DNA of 21,246 nucleotides, taken from Chromera velia. Taxonomy: Eukaryota; Sar; Chromeraceae. The position numbers were made by a program, and so were the translations under genes. Below are positions 1-9,490 of the stretch, piece after piece (position 1 is the stretch's first letter; every line of letters begins with the position of its first letter). Where the stretch lies: NCBI GenBank assembly GCA_018398765.1, contig JAHBMJ010004579.1, positions 57,501-78,746 on the forward strand, given 5' to 3'. The notes under the pieces are model-generated. The model searched no databases. It saw nothing but the letters and a program-made list of their open reading frames with translations, and was not told the DNA's origin.

Positions 1-491
1 AATTTGATCCATCATTGGATCGGCAATGGTCGATTCAATGAAACAACAGACGCTGAATCGATTCAAATTAAGCTAGGAATTGAAGGGAGTCGGTTGGGGA
101 CGAAATACAGCCACTTGGCCCCGGAAAGCGAAGCGGGGGATGCGCGGCTACCTGCGCGCGCCGCGCCGCGCGGTCGTCAACAACAATAATTGAATTGTAT
201 CATTGAATTGAATCAATATAAGCTCAATAATTCGGATCGAATTGCATGGATCGTCGCAGCAGAAAAAGAAAAGTCAAAAGCAGGGGTTGCAAGACATCGA
301 AGACAAAACGTCTCAAACAGACCAGACTGCCCAGAGACCCAGAAAAGTTGCGTGCGTTACGTCGTCCGTGCTTACCTTGAAGAGAGACTGGTAGGACGCC
401 GATTTTATCATTGTGGGACTGCAATATCACATTGAGTTGTCGTGTCTCCGTTTCTGAAGATCCTTAGTTATCGTTCGTCCCCCAGTGCGAA
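1..491. other. Upstream region of the ankyrin gene, no gene seen
   Basis: No convincing coding region, tRNA or rRNA is visible. Short frames here have no recognisable protein character. The stretch mixes AT-rich sequence with repeated 'ttgaatt' words (about 190-215) and a very GC-rich, self-complementary patch of CGCG words at about 148-176. The part next to 492 presumably holds the 5' UTR and promoter of the ankyrin gene. I see no TATA box that I would call. Confidence 0.5.
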
Positions 492-1979
492 ATGCAGTCT
501 GCCGGTGTAGAAAGGCCCTTTGATGACCCGGCCGTACAAGAGCTCCAGGCTCTCGAGGAGCTCTTTCTCAGAATGGTCACGAGGTTTCGTATGAAGAGGG
601 AGCTCTTGGCGAAAATCCGCCAAAAACAACGAGAGAGACAGACTCCATCGCCGTCTCCGTCTCCGTCTCCCTCAGTCTCTTCCCGATCCTCTCAGCTCCT
701 GCCGAGTTCGAAGGAGGCAGAGGCTCTCTCGCGTCTTCGAAGGCTGGCAACAGATTGGATTGATAGACTTGCCACTCTCTACTGCGCTGATCTGAACGAG
801 ATCCTCAGTTTGAACTATCCGATGGATTTAGCACCTCTGTTAGTTTCGAACATCGGTGGGGTGATCCGTTCTTTTCAGGTTTTCTCTGCACAGACGCTGT
901 GCGACGCTCTGCATTCATTCCTAAACACGGGGGTCGATGGAAATTTTTCTCTTTACCTGAAAGTCGGGGCAGAAGTCAACGGGTTGGTGAACGGAGAGAC
1001 ACCGCTCGTCAAGGCAGTAAAGAGAGGAAGTGAGAAAGCAGTGAAGATGCTCCTCGAGGGGGGTGCAGGGCTTGAGGTGAAAGGGTGTAATGGCAACACT
1101 GCCCTTCACAAAGCTGTTGTTGCACGAAATCCTGACATGGTTAGCCTCCTGGTCTCTCACAAGGCCAATGTGGGGTCTCTGAATCGTGGAGGGTCACGAC
1201 CCCTTCACATAGCTTCGTACCTGGGTTTCTCAGACCTTGTCACCCTTCTGCTCTCTCTTGGTGCCGACATCCATGCAAGAGATGCGCGGAGAAATACGGC
1301 CCTCCATGTGGCTGTGAATAATGGGAGGAGAGACACTGCCGAGTTGCTTCTGAATCGGGAGGCAAAAGTCGAAGAGAGAGGGCACGAGGGACTGACAGCA
1401 CTCCACCTCTCAGCCTGGCCATCATGCAAGTTGAACGATCAACGGGAAGAGCTTGCACAGATGCTGGTCTGCCGTGGAGCAGACGTGAATGCAAAAAGCA
1501 CCTTAGGATACAGCCCCCTTCATTTCGCTGCTCTGTGGGGAAATCCAAAACTTGCCAAGCTCTTGCTAGCCAACGGTGCCGATGTTCATTTGAGGGACCG
1601 AAATGGCGGCTCTGCTTTGCATGCCGCTGCTTGTTCAAGAGGTTACTTTACGTACACCCAAGAAAATCTTTCGCACGGGAGGAATAGGCCGAACACCCAA
1701 AAGAAGCTCCAGACGGCAGGGATTCTTGTTTCAGAAGGTATCGATGTGGAGGCCACCGACGATAGTGGCCGGATAGCGCTTCAATGCGCTGAGAGAGAAA
1801 GAAATACATCCGTGCAGACTTTTCTTGCTGGTTTGGTCCAGCAGGAGGCAGCACCCGATGCCGATCACGAGCCTGAGGGAGAAGGAGGTTCAGGACTAGG
1901 TTCAGGAGATGAATTTTTCGATGCACATGAGCACTTGCAAGGATTCCTAGAAGGATTCTTGCAAGACGGACTAGATTAA
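492..1979 (+). CDS. Ankyrin-repeat protein, single exon, 495 aa
   Basis: Ankyrin repeats form stacked helix-turn-helix scaffolds for protein binding; the partner cannot be read from the sequence. Residues 1-50 are helical and basic. A short serine-proline run (about 51-60) is encoded by a repeated CCGTCT hexamer. About seven ankyrin repeats span roughly residues 165-440, with cores such as NTALHKAV, RPLHIASYLG, NTALHVAVNNG, LTALHLSAWP and SPLHFAALWGN, and typical LLLxxGADV ends. Two repeats carry insertions, near 310-320 and 385-408. The C-terminus (about 452-495) is acidic and glycine-rich. There is no signal peptide or membrane segment. The ATG at 492 opens a long frame ending in TAA, and I see no need for introns, unlike both neighbouring genes. 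Its 3' end faces that of CWC15. The fold is secure; the function is unknown. Confidence 0.88.
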   Translation: MQSAGVERPFDDPAVQELQALEELFLRMVTRFRMKRELLAKIRQKQRERQTPSPSPSPSPSVSSRSSQLLPSSKEAEALSRLRRLATDWIDRLATLYCADLNEILSLNYPMDLAPLLVSNIGGVIRSFQVFSAQTLCDALHSFLNTGVDGNFSLYLKVGAEVNGLVNGETPLVKAVKRGSEKAVKMLLEGGAGLEVKGCNGNTALHKAVVARNPDMVSLLVSHKANVGSLNRGGSRPLHIASYLGFSDLVTLLLSLGADIHARDARRNTALHVAVNNGRRDTAELLLNREAKVEERGHEGLTALHLSAWPSCKLNDQREELAQMLVCRGADVNAKSTLGYSPLHFAALWGNPKLAKLLLANGADVHLRDRNGGSALHAAACSRGYFTYTQENLSHGRNRPNTQKKLQTAGILVSEGIDVEATDDSGRIALQCAERERNTSVQTFLAGLVQQEAAPDADHEPEGEGGSGLGSGDEFFDAHEHLQGFLEGFLQDGLD

Positions 1980-2008
1980 ATGTAACACCTGGTCCATAGT
2001 CCTTCGGT

Positions 2009-2028
2009 AAACCCCGAGGGCGGGGTTT
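2009..2028 (+). other. Perfect 8-bp hairpin in the 3' UTR of the ankyrin gene
   Basis: AAACCCCG pairs exactly with CGGGGTTT around a four-base AGGG loop, 30 bases after the TAA stop. It is the only strong stem in an otherwise AT-rich spacer. A role in mRNA 3' end processing or stability is inference only. Confidence 0.45.
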
Positions 2029-2226
2029 AGTACTTGACTGGCAGTTAGATTCTGGGTTAGATTGTATACTGTGCTGCTAGCTCTGGTGACAGCTTGACAT
2101 ACTATAGCGCTACGTTTAACGACCACTGCATAATGAAAGGATAGCTCTTAAAAGTTAAAATCTGTTATAGGTCTGTCTTAGTCCTCTCGAACCAAACTTT
2201 CCTGACTAATCTACTATTACTACAAC

Positions 2227-2232
2227 AATAAA
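2227..2232 (+). terminator. Candidate polyadenylation signal AATAAA
   Basis: An exact AATAAA lies about 250 bases after the ankyrin stop codon. In an AT-rich spacer this hexamer occurs by chance, and protist poly(A) signals can differ, so support is weak. Confidence 0.25.
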
Positions 2233-2262
2233 ATGAAATGTATATATTGGCCAGAGCCTAAG

Positions 2263-2283
2263 TGGTGGCTCACCGGCTTTAAC
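2263..2283 (+). repeat. Left copy of a 21-bp dispersed inverted repeat
   Basis: The sequence TGGTGGCTCACCGGCTTTAAC matches the reverse complement of 20929-20949 at 20 of 21 bases. Both copies are followed, in the same relative orientation, by a TCAATT(C/T)AAT-like AT-rich stretch and preceded by GGCCA. They lie outside all genes and outside the LTR element. This suggests two copies of an interspersed repeat family of which only part is recognisable here. Confidence 0.5.
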
Positions 2284-2706
2284 CGTCTCAATTCAATTTA
2301 AAATTCAAAAATTTAAATTCAAAAGGTTTAAGTGCTAAGTGGTACCCCGGGGTACTACCCCCTGAATATTTCTGTAATTTCTATATCATTTTAAACAAAT
2401 TTTAATGTCTATAATAAATTTTCAAGTTTCAACATATTTCTATAGCATATCTCACTAGACTTTTAAACTTTTGTATGGGGTAGTAGCCAACAAACTAGCC
2501 AGTAAACCACACAAAAAAAATAAATGTTTCAATCACCGGCAGATCTACTCGGATTTACTAGCAGCATCCACATCCTACTCTTCAGCGGTCCTCTAGGCGG
2601 TCTTTCATTTGAAAATGTAGCAAGCACAATTGATGAGAAGAGAAGCCTCGTGACCCAGTCAACAATCGATCCTTTTTTCAATTTTGATCATCCGAGGACA
2701 TGCAGA

Positions 2707-2995
2707 TCAAGGCATGTACTTCGAGAGGAACTTTCGGTGGAAGTTCGACCGCACTGCGTCATTCACAAAGCGCTGCTTTGGTTTCGGCGCATTCTTGGCT
2801 TGGTTGAAGAAGACCGCATCGTCTGTCCACCTGCACGCACACGTACCACGAGACAAGATCTGATGGAGAGACGAAACAAAAGTGCGAGGAAAAGCTACAG
2901 AGCTGGTACAAAGCCAACGCTTCGGGCACTCTAGAAGTAAACATCGAAAAACACTTTGAAAAACAAAAACAAAAACATCCGGCAATGAAGCTTGC

Positions 2996-3034
<39 letters not shown>

Positions 3035-4698
3035 TAAGTGAGCGCGCACACACGGACCAGACGCGCACCCCCTCCCAATAACCTACTGACTTCTTTGCAC
3101 CGCCGAACATCATACCGCCAGACCCTGAAAACAGTCGCACACAGGGAGAATGAGCAGAGCAGCAAGGGAGACGATGGAAGGAAAAACACTGCATGCACAA
3201 AAAAAAGAAAAACAGGACGAAGGAAGGACTCCAAGAGACACCAGACCGCCCTGATGCATCACCAAAGAGAGACAACAGAGGAGAAATGCATGCAGCGGGC
3301 CGTTGATTAAAAACAGTAAGTACACAGAGGAAGGGCACCACGCAAAGTCACGCAGGCAAAAACGCCGTTCTTCCGTTCCCCCAGTCGTTTTGCCTAGATC
3401 CCGAAAAGGAGGAGAGAGGAGGAGAAAAACCGAAAACGGGAAACCAGAATCAGACGTGAAGATGGAAGCAGAGGGCAAAACAAAAAATCCTTCACGAAGG
3501 AAGACGCTCGTTCATTTGAAGGACTGAATAGACGAATGAATCACCTGCCTCCTCTCTCCCTTTCTCTCTCTCCCTTTCCCTCTCCCTCTCCCTCTCCCTT
3601 TCCCCCTCTCTCTCTCCCTTTCTCTCTCTCTCTCTCTCCCTTTCTCTCCCTCTCTCACCTGCTAGGAGGGGGTTGGCCGTCAGCGCCCTCTCCTTGTGCT
3701 TCTCTGCTTCCTCCTTTTTCTCCTCGTCTCTCTGCAATCAGTGAGACAGGTAGGATGGAACGACACGAAGAGTGATCGAGAGCTAGTCAGCCAGAAAAAG
3801 AGAAAGAAAATGGGAAGGGAGAAAAATAAAAGAAGCAACGGATGAGGGGAGCACGAAGACGCAGCCTAAGCTTGCACAGTAGAAAGGGTGCAGAAACAAA
3901 AAGGACATTTCTTCGTTTGAGTCCATCACAGACGCACGACCGCTTCTTCTGCCTGACTGATTGAAGGAATTACCGCACGTCTTCTCTGTGGAATCCCCTC
4001 CGGCCCCATGTTTCCAAGACATGTTCTGAAACCCTCAAACCGCTTTTTTCGTGGTCAACTCCGAAACCCTTCACAAAATGATCAAGGACCGCCAACCATG
4101 TCCACAGCCCGATAGGATAAGAACACTGAATATCCCCTTTTGCGATTACCCCCCCCACCGAATGCGATCGCACAGGCCTGAACTGACCTTGCGCTTCTCT
4201 TCGTCGGCTTTTTCCTGTTTGATTTTCTCAATCTCCCTCAGCAACTCTGCCTCGTCGTCATCCTCTCTGCGCACAAGGAAGGAAGAAGAGAAAGCCTGGT
4301 GCAACAGACAGAAGACATAGAAAAAAAAAGGGACAAAGACAAAGGAGAATCGTAAAGGGAAAGCACGAGGCAGGCCCCAACGCGACAGAACAGGAGAAAA
4401 TGAACGAGAAGGGGAACAGAGGAACGGAAACCGGGAGGGAGGGAAAGAGAGGAGGAACGACCAAGGGGTCCGAATCAGAGCAAAAAGAGAGTGTGACTGA
4501 AGTCGGAACATATGTACCCAAAACGAGTCACTTGAGAAAATAGAGAAACACCGAAAGGGATGAGAACAGCTTTATCATCCCTTGGGGACCAAAAAGAAAG
4601 AGGAACACTGATCAAAAAAAGACTGAAAAAAGAATGCATTTCCTTGCGTGTCTACCCCCTCCAGATTTCACCCACAATATCCCACACTCACATACACA

Positions 4699-4738
<40 letters not shown>

Positions 4739-4797
4739 AGGGAGGGAGAGAGAGAGAGAGAGAGAGAGAGAAAGAAAGAGATAGATAGAGATAGATG

Positions 4798-4856
<59 letters not shown>

Positions 4857-6636
4857 TGTCTGACTCGCCGAAACTCCCGCCCACTCAGAGGGACTCCAAA
4901 CCTCATTCCTCTTCCCTCCCTCCCTCCCCTCTTCGTTCTTTCAGATGCAACAAACTGACGATTCCTCATCCTCCTCAGGCTCGGCGTATTCTTCGTCCGC
5001 ATCCTCCTCGAAAGGATTTGCGTACTCTGCATGACCCATGGGAGGGCACACGTGCGGCATCAACAAAGAGAGAGAGAGAGAGAGAGCAGTCGAGTAAACA
5101 GGCAGCCCTACACATAGACGTACTTATGCGTGGAAAATTGACAAGAGACATGTGCTTTGCTTTTCGTTCACTCGCTTTGCAGCCGACGTGGATTTTGCCC
5201 CTTCTCTTTTTTCTCCGCTCATTCATCTTTCGTTTCTTGTGCTCCCTCCCTTTCCGTGCAGGCACTGCTTGACTGTCCACACACACACACACACACACAG
5301 AGAGGGGGGGGGGGGNNNNNNNNNNNNNNNNNNNNNNNNNNNNNGGGGGGGGGGGGGGGGGAGAGATGGTTCGACTCTCATTCGTCCTTTCTTTCTTTCC
5401 TTCCACCTACAAGGCAAGCAGGGCCCTTATCTTTTGGCTTTGCGTGCCCTTTCCTGTTTGTACGTTGGTTTGTCCTGAGTGCATCTTTCCTGATTTATTC
5501 CTTTTTTATTCGTTCCTTTGGTACTGCACTGCATTCATCCGTTGCTTCCAACAATCATTTCCCCTCCTCCCTCCCCTCCCGGCTACAAGTGGCCTGCCCT
5601 GTTTTTCTTTCTCACTTCGTCTGTCCCAAGCTTTTCTTCCTCCTGTTTCTTGCTTGCATCTTCTGGTGACTCTGCTGCGTGTCGTTCTGACGGTGCAAAA
5701 ATAACAAAGAGAGTAGCAAAGCAAGCATGAAAGGAGCAAAGAAATGACAGAAAGAACAGAGGAAACACACACATACAGACAGACAGTTAATGATCCAACC
5801 GACCTGCAACTTCCTGCAACAAACGGGCCTTCTTCGCCCTCCTCTCCTCGTCCGAGATTTCAGCCCGCCTCCCCCCTCCGTTCTCCAGTGCCTCTCTTGC
5901 CTCAAAGCTGATACTCTCCTGTTGCTCCCTGCAGAGGCAGGTCCGCTGGGCATTTGCTTACTGCTGTTGTGACAACCTTCAGAAAGAAAAACTGCTTGCA
6001 ACAAGACCCAAACCAACTGTTGCCGTTTTCACCTACGCGCTCATTCGTGTGCAACCAAGCAGAAGAGTTCGGTTCAATTTTCTGCATGACCTTCAAAGGT
6101 CTCTGCGAAGCTCTCTCAAGTACCCAAGAGGCCCCAACCTGCTCGCCTTTCATCTTTTTCCTCCCTCCTAACTGACTCACCTCTGCGACTTGCTTGCGAA
6201 GTGCTTTGCCTCCTTGGCTTCGAGGGTTGCCTGCGTTGATCAGTCCGAGGAGGTTACGGGGATGTCATCACACATTTGCGGAGCAGACAGGAAAGAGCTC
6301 GAGCGAAGATTGGCAGACACGAATGAAGGACTAAAGGAATTAACGGTTTGCTGACTGACCCTGAAGTCCTCCTGAGTCTTCTCTTCGAATTCCTTCTGCT
6401 CCCCGGACCTCTCTTTGATCTTCGTCTGAGAACTCAAGTCTCGGGCAGACACTTTCGTCGTCCGCACGAGTTTGTTGCCACCTGTCACACAAACAAGACA
6501 GAGAGAGGAGGGGGGTTAGAGCGAAAAATTCTGCGAGCTCTTCAGTCTGCTTCTCGGTCGGTAGGGGAGTGCTTTGCTCACTTTGGTTTTCTCCGCCCTG
6601 TGCGGCGTTCCAGGTGGGTCTGTGTGCTGTCGACAT
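2707..6636 (-). CDS. CWC15: Spliceosome-associated protein CWC15 (Cwf15), 10 exons
   Basis: CWC15 is a nuclear protein of the Prp19/CDC5L-associated complex in the activated spliceosome. Exons on the minus strand: 6636-6582, 6481-6360, 6230-6181, 5928-5804, 5026-4960, 4266-4188, 3731-3659, 3393-3342 (tentative), 3124-3101 and 2830-2707. All have GT-AG introns and matching codon phase. The product would be about 256 residues; human CWC15 has 229. Family signatures appear in order: N-terminal MSTAHRPTWNAAQGG, then SARDLSSQTKIK, an acidic stretch (EEDADEEYAEPEEDEES), the helix DDEAELLREIEKIKQEKADE, the NPLLA motif, YDVRRWTDDAVFFNQAK, and the C-terminal RFVNDAVRSNFHRKFLSKY. The start is the ATG opening the family N-terminus. 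Exon 8 is the weakest: it follows a good pyrimidine tract and fits the phase, but its donor could be at 3341 or 3338. Intron 4 contains the assembly gap. The gene is divergent from the membrane-protein gene. Confidence 0.93.
2997..3032. repeat. (AC)n microsatellite in CWC15 intron 9
   Basis: An uninterrupted AC dinucleotide run on the plus strand (GT on the sense strand of CWC15) lies within the 270-base intron 3100-2831. It creates spurious cysteine-valine reading frames on the minus strand. Confidence 0.95.
3101..3124 (-). other. CWC15: 24-nt micro-exon of CWC15
   Basis: Sense strand: a TTTTCAG acceptor after a pyrimidine tract, then 24 coding bases reading (G)VWRYDVR plus two bases of a final Arg, then a GTGCAA donor. 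Joining to the last exon completes the Arg and gives the family-invariant RRW followed by DD, which fixes both boundaries. It needs a phase-2 upstream exon, supplied by candidate exon 3393-3342. Confidence 0.8.
3548..3656. repeat. CT/CCCTCT-rich low-complexity tract in CWC15 intron 7
   Basis: A nearly pure pyrimidine tract on the plus strand, purine-rich on the sense strand. It begins directly at the intron 7 donor (GTGAGAGAGGG). It is built of CTCTCC and CCCTTT-type units. Confidence 0.9.
4701..4855. repeat. Compound microsatellite (AC)n-(GA)n-(GATA)n-(GA)n-(GACA)n
   Basis: It lies in CWC15 intron 5 (4959-4267). An AC run at about 4701-4735 is followed by GA units, a GATA/GATAGATG block at about 4779-4814, another GA run and a short GACA end. 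The changing unit across one tract suggests repeated slippage and expansion. Confidence 0.93.
5281..5361. repeat. AC run, G-run and assembly gap of 29 Ns
   Basis: An AC run (to about 5299) leads into poly-G. Ns occupy 5316-5344, then a second G-run continues to 5361. This is inside CWC15 intron 4. The gap lies exactly within a homopolymer, so its true length is unknown, and translations across it are meaningless. Confidence 0.95.
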
Positions 6637-6890
6637 CCTGGAAGGCCAACAAATGCAGCCGAGAACCCAGACCGTCTGCGGTCAAAACTGTTCGACAAGA
6701 CTGCCGAGCTACAGAAGAATCGTAACACACTTCAAATTCAGTCGAGACGGTTCGCTCTGTTCCGAAACCCTCACAAAGACATCACTGCAAGGCGGAAATG
6801 CAGACACAGCAGGGACCAGTGCATCATCCCGGCGAGTGGCGGTGTGGTGCGCCTACGTCGTGGACCCACAAATCTGCACACTGAGAAGCC
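6637..6890. promoter_or_regulatory. Probable bidirectional promoter between CWC15 and the membrane-protein gene
   Basis: The start codons of two divergent genes are 254 bases apart (CWC15 ATG at 6636 on minus, membrane protein ATG at 6891 on plus). Both 5' UTRs and both core promoters must fit here unless upstream non-coding exons exist. I see no clear TATA box on either strand and no microsatellite. The role follows from gene layout, not from a recognised motif. Confidence 0.55.
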
Positions 6891-7441
6891 ATGAGCAATC
6901 AGAATCAGGGTCTGCCACAAAAGCACCACGCAAGGACATGCCACACAGAAAAGGCTGCAATTATGGAAAGTGCCCCCGTCGGCCAGGGGCTCGCACGGAG
7001 TCACCGGTCCGAGGAGACGGTTGAATCCTTCTCCCTTTCCATTAGTTCACTGCCTGCGGTTGGAGCTCTGTCCTTCAGTGGTGAGCCAGTGAGAGGCGTG
7101 GCGAGATCGGAATGTCTGTGTTCCCTTCTGCGCAGAGAAGGCCCTTTGATTTTGTGTGGCACTGTCGAGATCTTGAAGTTCGTCTCCTCTGTATCAGTCC
7201 TTAGAGCAGTTTGACCTGGTTGTATCTCGAAGCGTGGCGCTGTGGAACCCGTTTACAAAGAAATTTATTGTGGAGTCAGATAACCGCATTGCACAGGGAC
7301 TTGCAAGCGAAGCCATGCCCATCTCCCTAGGTGCCATTTGTTGCGCGGCTCTCGGGGGCGTCTTGCGTGTAAGTCCACTCACTTGTTGACTAGATGGAGG
7401 CTCTCTTGGCCCGTCCTTCTGCTCTCTCCATGACGTCTGTA

Positions 7442-7476
<35 letters not shown>

Positions 7477-9452
7477 TGTGTGTGTGTGTGTGTGTGTGTG
7501 TGGTGTGTATGTGTGTGTGTGTGTGTGTGGGTGTGTATGTAGTGTGTGTGTGAGAGAGAGAGAGGTCCTGTGAGTGTCCGGCTCTGTATGTGTGTTTCTC
7601 TCCCCCCCCTGCTCCCCCCCCCCCTCTATCTGTCTCCCTATGCGTGCCTCTGTGTGTGTGTGTGGTTTGGGGGGCTTGCAGGGAAGACGCTTGCGGAATC
7701 CTGTGGAAGGGGCGAACCGGTTGGTTTTCCTACACAGAGCCCTCGTGTGGTTTGCTTGTGTGGCCGAAAAGGAGATGTTCGTTCTTCTTGTGCTTGCTCT
7801 GGTTTGTTTCTGCGTTGAAGACTTGGTTTGGTCTGGCCTCTTTGGATCCGTCTTGGTGTCGGGCTTTTTGATGAACGCTACCACATCAGGAATCATCTTA
7901 CCTGTCCGTGTGTGTACGAATGAGCCTCGGATTTCCTCCACAGTGGTTGTCGAGAATCAAGCAGAGAATGGAAGATTTTGGGGAAAGGCCAAAGAGAATG
8001 TTTTGCCTGTTCATCCTTCCTTCTTTGAATCCTGCAGGGGTGTATGCAATGCTCTAGCGTCTCTGGCTGCTTTGTGCCTTGAGGCCCTGTCCCTGGTCTT
8101 CCTTCCCCTCTCGCTTGAATGGGTTCTGTCGGGTGCCGCTGCTCTCATCCTCCTCGTCACCAAGGTCAGTGAACGCGTCTTTTTTGGGTTGCATGGGTAA
8201 TAGAATTGGAAAATAAAGAAGTGTGAGCCACGGGACACACATCTTTGGCTTCGGATCGCGCATGAGCGAAAGAATGAAGGCAAATCCATGAGAGTATACA
8301 GAGGGACATGCATCGAAAGAAAGGGCGCATGGAGCAATACGCGATGGCCGAAAGAGGTGGACCGTGCCTGCTGGCGTGAACCCTGCAGGATATGGATGTG
8401 CGATGTGTATGGGGAGAAAGTTTGTGTGCAAATCGAGATGGAGAGAATGTGATGAGGCGTCCGCAGGGATCGACCGGAAGGGGAAGTGAAGGAAAGAAGC
8501 GAATCTAGCTTGTCTTATTCTCGTTGGGGGGAGGACACCCTGGAAGGTTTCAGGGAGGTGACTTGTGTTTGTTATACCCAGAAAAGGATTTTGCCCTTCG
8601 TTCTGTCTGCTGTTTGCTTTTCTCTCATGTTCTTTCATTTTGTTTTTTCTGTGTGCAATTCTTCTTCTCGATTCCTCAGGACGCAGTGTGCAGCCCTCAG
8701 CCCGACAGTAGAGGTGCCTCCGCTGTGCAAAAGAGACGACAAAAGGGCAATAGAGGGATCTTGGCACTGTGCACAACGCTCTCGCTTGGCCTCTCGGCGT
8801 CAGTCTCTCCCGCTCTCTCTCTCCCTCTCTTTCTCTTCTCCTTCCTATATCTCTCTCCTTTCTTTTCTGTCCTGCTCTCTCCCTCCATGTAACACCTCTC
8901 CGCCTGGACAGCTCTCCCGTCCTGTCGCCGTGAGTGTTTCGCTTTGCACTTCTCCATCCATATCCCTCACCCCCTCTCTCTTTTTCAGCCATGCGTGCGT
9001 ACAAGCCAGCGTGCGGTAACAGAATCACTTTGTCGTTTGTGAAGATTTACTCATGCCTCAAGTGATGCTTGTTGCAGGTTGTGGTATCTTCTCTTCGTAT
9101 TTCGAAGAGAATCGAGAAAACCCGAAGAATCTGTCGGAGCATCGGGCGCTTCGGAGACCTTTGCCGCGTTCCCTCCTCCTCCGCCCTCCCTCGAATCGCT
9201 CAGACGGTTCCTCTCGGTCCGCTCTGTCGGTGGGGTCCTTCTCTGTACACTTGCCGCTCGAGGCTGCACTGCTGCTCTCGCTATGAGGCGAGGCTCGGGC
9301 TTGCCGGGGTCTTCAGCAGAGACGGGGACATCGGGGGGGCTGCATGGGGGAGGGGAGAAGGGGCCAGCAGGAGCGAGGAGGTCACGGTCAGTCTCTCTCT
9401 CACTCCCTCTCTCTCTCTCTCTCCCTCCCTCCCTTTCTCTCTCTCCCTCTCT

Positions 9453-9490
<38 letters not shown>

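Larger units (their letters stand above)
1980..2706. other. Convergent intergenic region, AT-rich
   Basis: This is the spacer between the 3' ends of the ankyrin gene (plus) and CWC15 (minus). It must contain both 3' UTRs. It is AT-rich, with 'aatttaaattcaaaa'-like words at about 2290-2330. A short GC hairpin, a candidate AATAAA and one copy of an inverted repeat are listed separately. The plus-strand frame starting at 2524 is antisense to the last CWC15 exon and is not taken as a gene. Confidence 0.6.

Noticed and set aside
1-70. Possible terminal inverted repeat (AATTTGA at 1-7 and TCAAATT at 64-70)
   Set aside because: Seven AT-rich bases at the window edge are too short to support a transposon end.
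2524-2934. 136-aa plus-strand frame
   Set aside because: It overlaps the conserved last exon of CWC15 on the opposite strand and has no protein-like features of its own.
2707-3234. 175-aa minus-strand single frame
   Set aside because: Only its last 40 codons are real (the final CWC15 exon). The rest reads through an intron and an AC/GT run.
7390-7941. 183-aa minus-strand frame containing SFVHTRTGKMIPDVVAFIKK
   Set aside because: The short segment looks protein-like and ends near a GTAAGA, but most of the frame is Thr-His repeat from the GT microsatellite. The plus-strand reading fits a phased exon chain. A non-coding 5' exon of CWC15 here cannot be excluded.
8054-9028. 324-aa minus-strand frame
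   Set aside because: It is antisense to predicted exons and to CT-rich intron sequence of the plus-strand gene. Its Arg-Glu runs come from the repeat, and it has no family-like segment.
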